39,629 nt of DNA from Pseudomonadota bacterium (GCA_009786025.1 WQUA01000022.1:1-39629), one strand, 5' to 3'. Positions 7,682 to 17,060 are shown, numbered from the stretch's first letter. Translations and numbers: made by a program. The notes: generated by a model not told the origin, from the sequence alone.

Positions 7682-10304
7682 TGATCAACCTCCCGGGCAC
7701 CACGACGATTTTTTTGATCGCCCTGCCCTCTGCGTGTTTCGCCACTTCGGCGCTGTCGCGCGCCAGCGCCTCCAGCATCTCGCGCGTCGCCGTCGTCGGC
7801 GCTGTCAATTTACCGCGCAGCTTGCCGTTGATCTGCAACACCACTTCGATTTCATCCTGCGCCAACGCCTTGCCGTCAACCTCCGGCCAGGGCGCATCGA
7901 GCAGTGTTCCGAAGCGTTTATCGTAGCCCAGCTTTTCCCACAACACATACGTCGTGTGCGGCACAATCGGATACAGAACACGCAACAAAATACTCAAGCC
8001 TTCGCTTGTCGCAACCCTCGACGTTTCATCGCTGCCGCCATACGCTTCCAGTGCGTTCAGCATTTTCATTCCGGCGGAAACCACGGTGTTGTACTGCAAA
8101 CGTTCGTAGTCGAAGTTGGCTTGCTTCAAGGTACTGTGAATGTCAAAGCGTAACTGCCGAACTTCTTTGCTTTGCGCCGACCAATCAATCGCATCTGTCG
8201 CTTTGCCTGCTGTGACAGCATCGCCGCGCTCGCTGGCGTATTGCCACAACCGCCGCAGAAAACGATGCGCGCCTTCGACGCCAGCATCCGACCATTCGAG
8301 CGTTGCTTCCGGGTGCGACGCAAACATCACGAACAAGCGCGCTGTATCGGCACCGTAGCGGTCGATCAAATCCTGCGGATCGACGCCATTGCGTTTCGAT
8401 TTCGACATCGTACCGATCCCGACATATTCGACCAGTTCGCCGTCGTCTCTGGCGCGCGCACCGATGATTTTGCCGACGCTGTCACGCTCCAGGTCGATTT
8501 CTTCCGGCGCGTAATAATCAATACCGCCTTTCTCCGTGCGCCGCTGAAAGATATGGTTCAACACCATTCCTTGCGTCAGCAAGCGTTCAAACGGTTCGTC
8601 GATTTTGACCAGGCCGAGATCACGCATCACCTTCGTCCAGAAACGCGCATAGAGCAGGTGCATGATCGCATGCTCGATCCCCCCGATGTACTGATCCATC
8701 GGCATCCAGTAACCGTTGCGCACATCAACCATCGTGTTTGCGTCGGGGCAGGTGTAACGCATGTAGTACCAGCACGAATCAACGAACGTATCCATCGTGT
8801 CGGTCTCGCGCTTCGCCGCGCCACTGCATTTCGGGCAGGCGCATTGCAGAAAATCGTCGCGCTTGTTGAGCGGATTGCCGCTGCCGTCCGGCACACAATC
8901 TTCAGGCAACACCACCGGCAAATCTTTTTCCGGCACCGGCACCGCGCCGCACGTTGGACAGTGAATGATCGGTATCGGCGTGCCCCAATAACGCTGGCGC
9001 GAAATGCCCCAATCGCGCAACCGGTACGTCGTCTGCTTTTCGCCAAGTCCTTTGGTGGCCAAGTCGGCAGCCACCGCATCAACAGCTTCTTTGTACGACA
9101 AACCGTTGTACTTGCCGCTGTTCACGCAAATGCAGCGTTCCTTGTCCTCATACCAGGGCTGCCAGGCATCCAGCGAAAACGTCTCGTCCTCGACCGCCAC
9201 CACTTGTTGAATCGGCAGCCCGTATTTTTTCGCAAATTCAAAATCGCGCTCATCGTGCGCCGGTACTCCCATCACCGCACCGTCGCCATAACTCATCAAC
9301 ACGTAATTGCCAACCCATACCGGCACTTTCTCGCCAGTCAACGGATGCGTCACGAAAAGCCCGGTCGGCATCCCTTTCTTTTCCATCAACGCCATGTCGG
9401 CTTCCATCACACTGCCACGCTTGCATTCGTTGATGAACGCGGCCAATTCGGAGTTGCCCCGCGCCGCCGCTGCGGCCAGCGGATGCTCGGCAGCCACCGC
9501 GCAAAACGTCACGCCCATGATGGTGTCGGCGCGTGTCGTGAACACATACATCCGGCCATCGTGAATCAACTTGCCGTCGGCGTCGCGAATGTCGTGCGTG
9601 AACGCGAAACGCACACCGAAACTTTTGCCGATCCAGTTCGCCTGCATCGTCTTGACACGCTCCGGCCAGCCTGGCATCTCGTCGAGCTTGGCAAGAAGTT
9701 CATCAGCGTAATCGGTGATTCGCAGGTAATACATCGGTATCTCGCGCTTCTCGATCAGCGCCCCCGAACGCCACCCGCGCCCGTCGATCACCTGCTCGTT
9801 GGCGAGCACCGTCTGATCGACCGGGTCCCAGTTCACCGTGCCAGTTTTCTGATAAGCGATGCCTTTCTCCAGCATCTTCAGAAACAGCCACTGATTCCAA
9901 CGATAGTAATCAGGCTGACAGGTCGCCACTTCGCGTGACCAGTCGATCGCCAACCCCATCGCCTGCATTTGCTGCTTCATGTACGCGATGTTCTCGTAAG
10001 TCCAGCGGGCGGGCGGCTGGCCGCTTTTCATCGCCGCGTTCTCCGCCGGCAAACCAAACGCGTCCCAGCCCATCGGCATCAGAACATTCAGCCCCTTCAT
10101 CCGCAAATGGCGGTACATCACATCATTGATCGTGTAATTGCGAACATGCCCCATGTGCAGCTTGCCGGACGGATAAGGCAACATCGACACACAATAAAAT
10201 TTGCGGCGATCGCCGCGCTCGTCGCTCCGGTAAACATCACCGGCGTTCCACGCTGCTTGCGCGACGGCTTCGATCTGGTTGGGCTGAAACGGTTCTGCTG
10301 TCAT
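7668..10304 (-). CDS. leuS: Leucyl-tRNA synthetase
   Basis: Charges tRNA-Leu with leucine in the cytosol. It has 878 residues, a usual length. The class I signatures are [11 protein letters not shown] (HMGH at 50-53) and [12 protein letters not shown] (KMSKS-type loop, near 640). Between them lie the CP1 editing domain ([17 protein letters not shown]), a zinc-type Cys region ([12 protein letters not shown] and CACPKCSG) and [14 protein letters not shown]. The anticodon-binding and C-terminal domains are complete. The gene heads leuS-lptE-holA. No clear Shine-Dalgarno precedes the ATG. Confidence 0.98.
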   Translation of the reverse strand: MTAEPFQPNQIEAVAQAAWNAGDVYRSDERGDRRKFYCVSMLPYPSGKLHMGHVRNYTINDVMYRHLRMKGLNVLMPMGWDAFGLPAENAAMKSGQPPARWTYENIAYMKQQMQAMGLAIDWSREVATCQPDYYRWNQWLFLKMLEKGIAYQKTGTVNWDPVDQTVLANEQVIDGRGWRSGALIEKREIPMYYLRITDYADELLAKLDEMPGWPERVKTMQANWIGKSFGVRFAFTHDIRDADGKLIHDGRMYVFTTRADTIMGVTFCAVAAEHPLAAAAARGNSELAAFINECKRGSVMEADMALMEKKGMPTGLFVTHPLTGEKVPVWVGNYVLMSYGDGAVMGVPAHDERDFEFAKKYGLPIQQVVAVEDETFSLDAWQPWYEDKERCICVNSGKYNGLSYKEAVDAVAADLATKGLGEKQTTYRLRDWGISRQRYWGTPIPIIHCPTCGAVPVPEKDLPVVLPEDCVPDGSGNPLNKRDDFLQCACPKCSGAAKRETDTMDTFVDSCWYYMRYTCPDANTMVDVRNGYWMPMDQYIGGIEHAIMHLLYARFWTKVMRDLGLVKIDEPFERLLTQGMVLNHIFQRRTEKGGIDYYAPEEIDLERDSVGKIIGARARDDGELVEYVGIGTMSKSKRNGVDPQDLIDRYGADTARLFVMFASHPEATLEWSDAGVEGAHRFLRRLWQYASERGDAVTAGKATDAIDWSAQSKEVRQLRFDIHSTLKQANFDYERLQYNTVVSAGMKMLNALEAYGGSDETSRVATSEGLSILLRVLYPIVPHTTYVLWEKLGYDKRFGTLLDAPWPEVDGKALAQDEIEVVLQINGKLRGKLTAPTTATREMLEALARDSAEVAKHAEGRAIKKIVVVPGRLINVVV

Positions 10305-10333
10305 TTTTTTGCGAAATTCTTGGCGAAATGATC

Positions 10334-10339
10334 ATTATA
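10334..10339 (-). promoter_or_regulatory. leuS: Candidate -10 box of leuS
   Basis: The minus strand reads TATAAT 30 bases before the leuS ATG, in an AT-rich patch. The -35 region (around TTTCTC) is weak. The 199-base gap to the divergent antiporter gene also holds a GC-rich stretch and a TAAAAT at 10463-10468 that could serve the antiporter. Confidence 0.45.
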
Positions 10340-10503
10340 AAGTAGAGAGGGCACAGAGAAAAAGAAAGCCACCACAGCCTCCTCCCGCCCCCCTTTTCAA
10401 AAAGGTGCTCATCGAAGGCGGGCGGGGGTTTTCCCCTTTGTTCGGCAATCGCGGCGAACTGGTAAAATCAGCCCATAAATGATACATCGCCCTGAAAGCC
10501 CCC

Positions 10504-11574
10504 ATGAAAAAGATCATCCCCCATTGGACGCTGCTCGTTCCCGCGCTGGCATTTTGTGTTTTGGTGATCGCGCTGATCTTCGGCGCCAATCTCTGGCTGG
10601 TGCTTTTATGCAGCGTATCGCTGGCGGGCGCCGTCTTCGTGTCGGTGCATCACGCCGAAGTTATCGCTCTGCGCATCGGTGAACCTTTCGGCACACTCGT
10701 CCTGGCGTTGGCCGTCACCGCCATCGAGGCCTCCCTCATTCTTTCCATGATGATCGCCGGCGGCCCGGACATGGCAACACTGGCGCGCGATTCGCTTTAC
10801 AGCGCCGTCATGATCATCTGCACCGGCGTCGTCGGCTTGTGCCTTCTGCTCGGCGGCCTGAGGCATATTGAGCAGACGTTCCGCGTCGAGGGTGCAGGCG
10901 CCGGGCTGGCAGCTTTGATCGTCATGGCAACGATCGCTCTGGTGTTGCCCACGTTTACGGCCAGTTCCGACTACTACATAAAGCAACTTATTTTCGTGGC
11001 CATCGCTTCGGCAGCCTTGTGGGCGATTTTTGTTTTTGTACAGACCATCAGCCATCGCGACTATTTTCTTCCCGTCATCAATGTTTCCGATCAGAAAGCC
11101 CACGTTCCGCCACCCACCGCAATGCAAGCGTGGACAAGCTTCGGCTTGCTGATGCTCTCGCTGGTGACGGTTGTTGGATTGGCCAAAGTCCTTTCTCCCT
11201 CTATTGAGCGAGCCGTTGTGGCCGCCAATGCGCCCAAAGCCGTTATCGGTGTCGTCATTGCCACTCTGATTCTGCTGCCGGAAACCTGGGCGGCGATAAA
11301 GGCGGCGCGTGCCGACCGGCTTCAAACAAGTATGAACTTGGCGATCGGCTCGGCGCTTGCCTGTATCGGCCTCACTGTTCCGGTTGTAATTGTGGCCGCC
11401 ATCATTTTCGATTTACCGCTGACGCTGGGTTTGCAATCCAAAGAAACCGTACTGTTGGCTGTGACCTTTCTGGTGAGCGCCGTAACGCTTGGAACAGGGC
11501 GCACTTATTTGATGCAAGGCGCCGTACATCTGGTGCTCTTTGCCGCGTTCCTTTTCCTCGCTTTTGTCCCGTAA
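10504..11574 (+). CDS. chaA: ChaA-like Ca2+/Na+:H+ antiporter
   Basis: Inner-membrane cation/proton antiporter of the CaCA superfamily, exporting calcium or sodium in exchange for protons. The 356 residues form about eleven hydrophobic helices in two inverted halves. Each half carries the ion-binding alpha repeat: GEPFGTLVLALAVTAIEASL near residues 59-78 and LPETWAAIKAARADRLQTSM near 259-278, both with the key acidic residue. Length and motifs match ChaA. A His-rich regulatory loop is not evident. A small membrane protein gene begins 14 bases after its stop. Confidence 0.88.
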   Translation: MKKIIPHWTLLVPALAFCVLVIALIFGANLWLVLLCSVSLAGAVFVSVHHAEVIALRIGEPFGTLVLALAVTAIEASLILSMMIAGGPDMATLARDSLYSAVMIICTGVVGLCLLLGGLRHIEQTFRVEGAGAGLAALIVMATIALVLPTFTASSDYYIKQLIFVAIASAALWAIFVFVQTISHRDYFLPVINVSDQKAHVPPPTAMQAWTSFGLLMLSLVTVVGLAKVLSPSIERAVVAANAPKAVIGVVIATLILLPETWAAIKAARADRLQTSMNLAIGSALACIGLTVPVVIVAAIIFDLPLTLGLQSKETVLLAVTFLVSAVTLGTGRTYLMQGAVHLVLFAAFLFLAFVP

Positions 11575-11588
11575 ACGTGGAGGCTAAA

Positions 11589-11837
11589 ATGAGCATCGAC
11601 TTTCTGCGCAGTTTTCTTCTATGCTGCACCGTAACCAATTACCTGATTCTTATCGTCTGGTTTCTGACTTTTATTTTCGCCAAGGATTGGCTGAAAGGGA
11701 TGCACCGCCGATGGTTCAATCTGTCCGATGTACAGTTCGACAGTATCCATTACGCAGGTATGGCGGCGTATAAAATCGGTATCTTGCTGTTCAACCTGAC
11801 ACCGCTGATCGCTTTGTATCTGGTTAATCTGCACTGA
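11589..11837 (+). CDS. Small two-helix membrane protein of unknown function
   Basis: An 82-residue protein with a first hydrophobic helix (LLCCTVTNYLILIVWFLTFIF), a central loop (KDWLKGMHRRWFNLSDVQFDSIHY) and a second helix (GILLFNLTPLIALYLV). It resembles a conserved small-protein family (possibly DUF6868), but no function is known. GGAGG 5 bases before the ATG at 11589 decides this start over the in-frame ATG at 11577. It sits 14 bases after the antiporter gene and is probably cotranscribed; a link to the antiporter is only suggested by position. Confidence 0.75.
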   Translation: MSIDFLRSFLLCCTVTNYLILIVWFLTFIFAKDWLKGMHRRWFNLSDVQFDSIHYAGMAAYKIGILLFNLTPLIALYLVNLH

Positions 11838-11865
11838 TGGTTTTTCGACCATTTTTGAGAAAGCG

Positions 11866-12906
11866 ATGATAAAAGATTTCGGCAGTGACAACCACGCAGG
11901 CATCTGTCCAGAAGCCTGGGCGATGATGGAAAAAGCAAATTCCGGCTACGCCGACGCTTACGGTAACGACGATGACAGTTTCCGCGCCGCCGACCGGATT
12001 CGCGCTTTGTTCGACACCGATTGCGAAGTGTTCTTCGTACTGAGCGGCACCGCCGCCAACGCGCTGGCGTTAGCCTCGTTATGCAAACCTTACCACGCAA
12101 TCGTCTGTGCCGACGCTGCCCATATTTATACTTCTGAATGCGGTGCACCGGAATTTTTCACCCACGGTTCGCGGCTGATTCCATTACCTGCGCGCGACGG
12201 TAAGCTCACCATTGCCGGTCTGCAAACCGCTGCCGCTATGCCAAACGGCGTTCATCAGTCGAAACTCGCCGCCGTTTCATTGACACAAGCCACAGAACTC
12301 GGCGCTGTGTACCGCCCCGACGAGTTGCGCGCATTAAGCGGCTTCGCCCATGATCGGAGCTGGAAAGTTCAACTTGACGGCGCCCGCTTCGCCAATGCCT
12401 GCGCTTTTCTCAATTGCGCACCTGCCGACATCAGTTGGAAGGTCGGCGTCGATGTGTTGTGTTTCGGCGGCACCAAAAATGGTATGGGGTTAAGTGAAGC
12501 ACTGGTCTTTTTCGATAAAGTCGCCGCACAGGAATTTGCTTACCGTCGCAAACAGGCCGGACAACTCGCCTCCAAAATGCGTTTCTTTTCCTCCGCCTGG
12601 TGCGGCGCTCTGGAAAACGGCGCCTGGCTCAAACACGCCGCTCACGCCAACCGGATGGCGCTGCGGCTCCGGCAACGAATCGAAAACCTGCCGGGCGTTG
12701 AACTGCTGGCGCCAACCGAATCGAACGGCGTTTTTGTTCGCTTACCGGCAGCCGTGTGTGCCGTACTCCGCAGCGATGGCTGGCTGTTTCAAAACTTCAA
12801 CAGCGGTGTGCGGATAATGTGTAGCTGGGCATCTACCGAAACGGACATCGATGCTTTTGCAAGCGCCATCACCGACGCCATCGTCTCCGCCAGAAAAACC
12901 GTTTAA
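11866..12906 (+). CDS. ltaE: Low-specificity L-threonine aldolase
   Basis: PLP enzyme that splits threonine and allo-threonine into glycine and acetaldehyde, cytosolic. The 346 residues align throughout with the Pseudomonas-type enzyme. They show FGSDNHAGICPEAW at the N-terminus, VLSGTAANALAL for phosphate binding, His86 in DAAHIYT stacking on PLP, Asp171 in LDGARFANA, and the PLP lysine Lys204 in CFGGTKNGMG. CKQ-like 'RRKQAGQLASKMRF' is also a family marker. A GAG-rich Shine-Dalgarno lies close upstream. It follows the small membrane gene by 28 bases, across a weak hairpin (ATGGT..ACCATTTTT). Confidence 0.93.
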   Translation: MIKDFGSDNHAGICPEAWAMMEKANSGYADAYGNDDDSFRAADRIRALFDTDCEVFFVLSGTAANALALASLCKPYHAIVCADAAHIYTSECGAPEFFTHGSRLIPLPARDGKLTIAGLQTAAAMPNGVHQSKLAAVSLTQATELGAVYRPDELRALSGFAHDRSWKVQLDGARFANACAFLNCAPADISWKVGVDVLCFGGTKNGMGLSEALVFFDKVAAQEFAYRRKQAGQLASKMRFFSSAWCGALENGAWLKHAAHANRMALRLRQRIENLPGVELLAPTESNGVFVRLPAAVCAVLRSDGWLFQNFNSGVRIMCSWASTETDIDAFASAITDAIVSARKTV

Positions 12907-12912
12907 AAACCC

Positions 12913-13848
12913 ATGCTCAGTTACCGCCACGCCTTTCACGCCGGCAACCACGCCGATGTTCTCAAGCATTGCGTTTTGATCACGCTGTTACGTCATCTCA
13001 ATCAAAAGGAAACGCCTTATGCCTACATCGACACCCACGCCGGCGCCGGATTGTATGCGCTGACCGAAGGCTACGCCGCCCGCAACGCCGAATTTCTCGG
13101 CGGCATTGCCCGTCTCTGGGAGCGCACTGATCTGCCCGAAGCGCTTGCCGATTACCGTGATCTTGTTCGTGGTTTCAACACCAGTGCCCCTGGAACAGGA
13201 AGCCCTCCCCTTCAAGGGAGAGGTTTGGGTGGGGATGGATCTCCGACTTTCCCCTCCCCTCTCCCACAAGGAAAAAAGAACATAAAGCTGCGCTTCTACC
13301 CCGGCTCACCGCTGATCGCGCAACGCCTCATGAGGCAAAGCGACAAACTGCGCCTCTTCGAACTGCATCCGAACGATTATTCTTTACTCGTCGAACATTG
13401 CCGACCGATGAAACGCCAGGCACAAGTTCAAAAAATGGATGGCTTTGTCGGCCTCAAAGCCGTGCTGCCGCCGCCATCGCGGCGTGGACTCGTTCTGATC
13501 GACCCCTCCTACGAAAACAAAGATGACTGCCGTCAAATCATCGCTGCCGTGCAGGAAGGCCTGAAGCGTTTCGCCACCGGCATCTTCGCTGTCTGGTATC
13601 CCTGCTTACAGCGTCAGGATATCGACACCCTGCGCCGAAAACTGCGGGCGCTGCCGATCAAATGGCTCGACGCAACGCTCGATGTTCAATGCCCTTCCGC
13701 CGACGGCTTCGGAATGTACGGCAGCGGGATGTTCATCATCAACCCGCCCTGGCAGTTGGATGTTTTGCTACAGAAAAATCTGACTTTCCTGGTGAGGTTA
13801 CTTGGGCGCGATGAGGAAGCGCGGTTCGCGCTGGACGGCGCGTCTTGA
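12913..13848 (+). CDS. rlmJ: 23S rRNA (adenine(2030)-N6)-methyltransferase RlmJ, with repeat insertion
   Basis: Methylates A2030 of 23S rRNA using S-adenosylmethionine. The start MLSYRHAFHAGNHADVLKH, DTHAGAGLY, FYPGSPLIA and ELHPNDY match RlmJ closely. Motif IV reads LIDPSYE (residues 195-201), with Ser where E. coli has Pro; such variants may be normal in this lineage. It has 311 residues against about 280 in E. coli. The extra 30 or so (about 91-125, Gly/Pro/Ser-rich, GSPPLQGRGLGGDG then PSPLPQGKK) are encoded by a dispersed repeat and lie between 'FN' and 'LRFYPGSPL'. The frame is kept, so the enzyme may work. It starts 6 bases after ltaE. Confidence 0.93.
   Translation: MLSYRHAFHAGNHADVLKHCVLITLLRHLNQKETPYAYIDTHAGAGLYALTEGYAARNAEFLGGIARLWERTDLPEALADYRDLVRGFNTSAPGTGSPPLQGRGLGGDGSPTFPSPLPQGKKNIKLRFYPGSPLIAQRLMRQSDKLRLFELHPNDYSLLVEHCRPMKRQAQVQKMDGFVGLKAVLPPPSRRGLVLIDPSYENKDDCRQIIAAVQEGLKRFATGIFAVWYPCLQRQDIDTLRRKLRALPIKWLDATLDVQCPSADGFGMYGSGMFIINPPWQLDVLLQKNLTFLVRLLGRDEEARFALDGAS
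13203..13271 (+). repeat. Dispersed repeat carried in frame inside rlmJ
   Basis: CCCTCCCCTTCAAGGG...GGTTTGGGTGGGGATGG is followed by CCCCTCCCCTCTCCCACAAGG. The first part shares 17 identical bases (GCCCTCCCCTTCAAGGG) with the intergenic copy at 20346. The second part shares 14 (CCTCTCCCACAAGG) with the inverted copy near 39290-39329. It adds about 30 residues to RlmJ without a stop or frameshift. Confidence 0.8.
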
Positions 13849-13896
13849 CTCCTCACACGCTTTTTGCTTTTCCGATCGTTCTTGTTTTTGCAAAAA

Positions 13897-15000
13897 CTAT
13901 GCCTTTATCGCATCCGGAAACATTTTCTTCATCGCTTCAAACATCTTCTCCGGTACGTGTTGCCTGGCGCAATCCTCCCTGGCAATCATCGGCACGATTT
14001 TTTCACCGGTGCGCGCTTTCTGCACCCACTGCGGCTCGGCGACCAATGCACGACCGACAGCAACGAGTTCATAACCGGTAGCAAACGCCCGCTGCAAATC
14101 ATCCGCGCTTTTGACGCCGCCGACGCCAATCAACGGCATACGTCCATTCAGGCGTTGATGAATCATCTGGCCGATGATGCGCTGATCGCTCTTGTCGCGC
14201 TGCGATGTTTGGTCGAAACGTCCTTGCGAAACGTGCAGATACGTCAGCGGTTTCTCCACCAGCCGATCGACCAAGTAAAGCGTGTCGTCGAGCGTAATCC
14301 CCGGATTTTTGGTTTCTTCGGGCGAAAAACGATGGCCAACGATAAAAGTTTTATCGGCATATTTTTTCGCCGCTTCAAGCACCGCATCGGCAACCGCCAA
14401 CGGAAAACGCGCCCGCGCTTCCAGCGAACCGCCCCAGCGATCAGTGCGTTGGTTTGAATACGGCGAAAAAAATTGCTGAATCAGATAACCGTTGGCGCCG
14501 TGAATCTCAACGCCGTCAAAACCGGCGGCAATCGCGCGCCGTGTCGCTTCGCCGAATGAACGAATGATGGTTTCGACTTCATCATCAGCAAGCGCGCGCG
14601 GCTTGACTGCGCCGGGACGCTCGGACAAAACATCGGAAGCGCTCACCACATCGTTACCGGACAGTTCTGGCTGGCTCTGCTTTCCGGCATGAAAGATTTG
14701 CAGCACCGCCTTGGCGCCGCCGCGCTTGATCCGGTTGGCCAACTCGGTCAGACCAGGAATGAAGCGGTCTTCACCGGCGTAAAACTGCCCCGAAAAACCC
14801 TTGCCATTCGGCACAGTGTACGTTGTGCCGGTCACCAGCATTCCGACGCCGCCAGCGCGCGCTTCGTAATACGCCAGCTCTTCGGGCGTCTGCCAGCCAT
14901 CGTCGCGACCGGACCAAGTTGTCATCGGCGCCATCACGATGCGGTTGCGCAGCGTCGTACCATTAGCAAAAGAAAAGGGTTGATCGTAAATGGAGTTCAT
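13897..15000 (-). CDS. NADH:flavin oxidoreductase, old yellow enzyme family
   Basis: An FMN-binding TIM-barrel reductase of activated C=C bonds in enones or nitro compounds, cytosolic. The 367 residues show NRIVMAPMTTW at the FMN site, QIFHAGKQS, VEIHGANGYLIQQFFSP (substrate-binding His/Asn in HGAN), NQRTDRWGGSLEARARF, and the C-terminal phosphate-binding LIGVGGVKSADD and YELVAVGRALVAEP. All are hallmarks of the family. It lies 91 bases downstream of the deaminase gene on the same strand and runs tail to tail with rlmJ. The physiological substrate is unknown. Confidence 0.93.
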   Translation of the reverse strand: MNSIYDQPFSFANGTTLRNRIVMAPMTTWSGRDDGWQTPEELAYYEARAGGVGMLVTGTTYTVPNGKGFSGQFYAGEDRFIPGLTELANRIKRGGAKAVLQIFHAGKQSQPELSGNDVVSASDVLSERPGAVKPRALADDEVETIIRSFGEATRRAIAAGFDGVEIHGANGYLIQQFFSPYSNQRTDRWGGSLEARARFPLAVADAVLEAAKKYADKTFIVGHRFSPEETKNPGITLDDTLYLVDRLVEKPLTYLHVSQGRFDQTSQRDKSDQRIIGQMIHQRLNGRMPLIGVGGVKSADDLQRAFATGYELVAVGRALVAEPQWVQKARTGEKIVPMIAREDCARQHVPEKMFEAMKKMFPDAIKA

Positions 15001-15091
15001 CGTGGGGCCTTCGTAGAGAAAGAGACAATGGAGAAAGAATAGGCTCGATGCCTCCTCAATTCAACCCTTTTCAGATGTCGGGTATCGGGGG

Positions 15092-15589
15092 TCAGTACAT
15101 CGTCCGCCCCAACTGCCTCCAGGCAACGAGCGGAAGCGATGCGTCGGGCAGAGGAAGATGAACCTTGATCAGACGGCGCTGCTCCTCGGGCAACGACAGT
15201 TCACGATAGAACTCCGCGTCGCCAAAACCGATGGCTTCCGCCTCGGCGCGCGAGTTGGCGTAAACGATCCGCTCAATCCGCGCCCAATAAGCGGCAGCGA
15301 GACACATCGGGCAGGGTTCGGAGGACGCGTAAAGCGTTGTACCCGGCAGATGCCACTGCCGCGTTTTCCGACAAGCCGCACGAATCGCTTCAATTTCAGC
15401 GTGCGCCGTAGGATCATGACTCACCAACACACGATTTTTTCCTTCGGCAAGGATTTCGCCCTCCCGCACAATGATGGCACCAAACGGCCCGCCCTCCGGG
15501 TTTTCTATCCCCTCTCGGACGTTTTCCGCCGCCAGTTCAACCGCGCGTTGCAGCAAACGTCGATCTTCTTCCGTCGTTTTCGCCATCAT
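15092..15589 (-). CDS. Nucleoside/guanine deaminase (CDA fold)
   Basis: A zinc hydrolase that deaminates guanine or related bases, cytosolic. The 165 residues show GGPFGAIIV, the zinc and catalytic motif TAHAEIEAI (His63, Glu65) and SSEPCPMCLAAAYWA (Cys93, Cys96). The tail AEAIGFGDAEFYREL resembles GuaD of Bacillus, which makes guanine the best guess. Isocytosine- or tRNA-specific enzymes differ in this tail. The start may be 15589 or the next ATG three bases in; no strong Shine-Dalgarno decides it. Confidence 0.87.
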   Translation of the reverse strand: MMAKTTEEDRRLLQRAVELAAENVREGIENPEGGPFGAIIVREGEILAEGKNRVLVSHDPTAHAEIEAIRAACRKTRQWHLPGTTLYASSEPCPMCLAAAYWARIERIVYANSRAEAEAIGFGDAEFYRELSLPEEQRRLIKVHLPLPDASLPLVAWRQLGRTMY

Positions 15590-15662
15590 TTCAGTCTCGA
15601 CTGTTGTTGCTTGCTCTGATAGCGGCAGTGTACCAAAGCGGTGATAGTGGTGAACGCGCTAA

Positions 15663-15749
15663 TTGTGTAAAATATCACACAAGGAGTCGCACATGGCAAC
15701 GAACCTGGCTATCGATCCTGATATCCTCGACTTGGGTGAGTCCATTTAA
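15663..15749 (+). pseudogene. Remnant of a VapB-type antitoxin gene with operator
   Basis: An 18-codon ORF starts at 15693 with AAGGAG 6 bases upstream and reads MATNLAIDPDILDLGESI before a stop. This matches the first residues of VapB antitoxins of the 'MATNLAIDP.LL' type, so the rest of the gene is lost. Just upstream TTGTGT-N8-ACACAA (15663-15682) is a perfect inverted repeat around TAAAAT, as expected for an autoregulated promoter. No toxin gene follows. The remaining bases up to 15880 show nothing recognisable. Confidence 0.6.
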
Positions 15750-15880
15750 TTACGAACTATAAAATGATTCATTTCCTTCAGGCCAAGCTCGTACTATGCA
15801 AGATAAAAACCACCTGACCATTCATCTACTCTGAACCCGCTCCGTGGTTTGGCTTAACTCGGCATCAGCGCTCCTTTGAT

Positions 15881-16558
15881 ATGACCCGCTTGGTTATTCT
15901 TCCCGGCACCGACGGAACCGGTGCCTTGCTTGGCGAGTTTGTGGCGGCGCTTGGCGATCTGAAGAGCTTTGTCGTTTCCTACCCAACCGACCAGATTCTG
16001 GATTACGAACAGCTTGTTGATCTCATCCAGCCGCAGTTGCCTCCGTCCGGGCCTTACTTCCTGCTCGGCGAATCCTTCGGCGGACCTCTTGCCGTCTTGC
16101 TTGCTGCCGATCAACGTAGCTCGTGCGCCGGCGTCATTCTTTGCGCATCATTCGCTCGTTACGCGTCGCCGCTTCGGGCGCTTGCTCCGCTCGCCTCATT
16201 CGTTCCTGTCGCGCGTATTCCGGCTTGCGTTATGTCATGGTTCCTGCTGGGCTGGTGGTCAACGCCACGCCTTCAGATTCAATTGACGAATGCGCTCAAT
16301 CAGGTTTCGCCCACGGTGCTGCGCGCCCGGATTCGCGCCGCGCTACGAATAAACGTAATGCCGCAGTTAAAAACACTTAACATGCCGCTGCTGTACCTTC
16401 AAGCCTCTCACGATCGCATCATTCCGGCTTCTTCCGGCCGCAACATTGCAGCTTCTGTGCCCAGCGCAATACTTACGCGGGTTACGGGACCCCACTTCTT
16501 GCTTCAAGCTGCGCCACAAGCCTGCGCGACTGAAGTTCGCCGGTTTATCGGGTGCTAA
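15881..16558 (+). CDS. Alpha/beta hydrolase
   Basis: A 225-residue cytosolic hydrolase with a full catalytic triad: Ser in LLGESFGGPLAV, Asp in QASHDRIIP, and His in TGPHFLLQ near the C-terminus. The N-terminus VILPGTDGTGALLGEF supplies the oxyanion hole. It is most like small esterases/thioesterases of the RsbQ/BioH-like clans. No substrate can be named. The start at 15881 has no good Shine-Dalgarno. It stands alone between the antitoxin remnant and tRNA-Val. Confidence 0.82.
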   Translation: MTRLVILPGTDGTGALLGEFVAALGDLKSFVVSYPTDQILDYEQLVDLIQPQLPPSGPYFLLGESFGGPLAVLLAADQRSSCAGVILCASFARYASPLRALAPLASFVPVARIPACVMSWFLLGWWSTPRLQIQLTNALNQVSPTVLRARIRAALRINVMPQLKTLNMPLLYLQASHDRIIPASSGRNIAASVPSAILTRVTGPHFLLQAAPQACATEVRRFIGC

Positions 16559-16694
16559 CGATTCGCTCAAACGGATCGCGGCAATGAGCGCTTGCGTCAA
16601 TACAATACGCAACAGCAAGCCTGGCCGCCTCGTTCCTGTAGCCCTGAATCCAAAAGCCAAAGCAGCGGCTATTTCCTCTCCCTTATTTCCCTGC

Positions 16695-16700
16695 TATAAT
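16695..16700 (+). promoter_or_regulatory. -10 box of tRNA-Val
   Basis: A perfect TATAAT stands 12 bases before the first base of tRNA-Val, as expected for a stable RNA promoter. The -35 region is not clear. Confidence 0.65.
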
Positions 16701-16712
16701 ATTAGATTGACA

Positions 16713-16788
16713 GGCGGTTAGCTCAGCTGGTTAGAGCGCCACGTTGACATCGTGGAGGTCGTTGGTTCGATTCCAATACCGCCTACCA
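16713..16788 (+). tRNA. tRNA-Val (anticodon GAC)
   Basis: It begins GGCGGTTAGCTCAG and ends CCGCCTACCA with the CCA encoded. The acceptor pair is GGCGGT/ACCGCC. The anticodon arm is CCACGTT-GAC-ATCGTGG and the T arm contains GGTTCGATTCC. The total is 76 bases. In betaproteobacteria this tRNA commonly precedes thrS, as here. Confidence 0.97.
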
Positions 16789-17033
16789 GATTCTCTCGCG
16801 TCGGTTGTTTTGCCCGTGTAATTTGCAAACCCCAAGCTGCAAACCCCAAGCAAACTCCGTGCAAGCCCCGGCGCTGTTGGTTTATCCGATCGTCGAAATT
16901 GACTGCGTTGCAGATTTCTTGAAAGGGTCAGGTTATGACACCGCGAACATTTTTGCTGAAAAGGTAACTCCTGACGAGTTCGCGTCCCTGTACCCCCGCT
17001 TGCCGACCGCTTTTTCTCCGGCAACCGATCCAG

Positions 17034-17060
17034 AAAAGTGCGCCCCGTCCGCACTTTTTT
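17034..17060 (+). terminator. thrS: Terminator-like hairpin in the thrS leader
   Basis: AAAAGTGCG (17034-17042), a 7-base loop and CGCACTTTT (17050-17058) are followed by a T-run, 18 bases before the thrS ATG. It could end the tRNA-Val transcript or act as an attenuator for thrS. The 245 bases between the tRNA and this hairpin hold no clear gene; a 10-codon reading frame at 16935-16967 (MTPRTFLLKR) might be a leader peptide. Confidence 0.65.

Noticed and set aside
8172-9938. 588-codon open frame on the plus strand opposite leuS
   Set aside because: It is the antisense shadow of leuS; the translation is Arg/His-rich with no domain, and leuS has full family motifs.
13501-13512. RlmJ motif DPSY as proof of a dead enzyme
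   Set aside because: I cannot exclude that this variant is normal in betaproteobacteria; the remaining motifs are intact.
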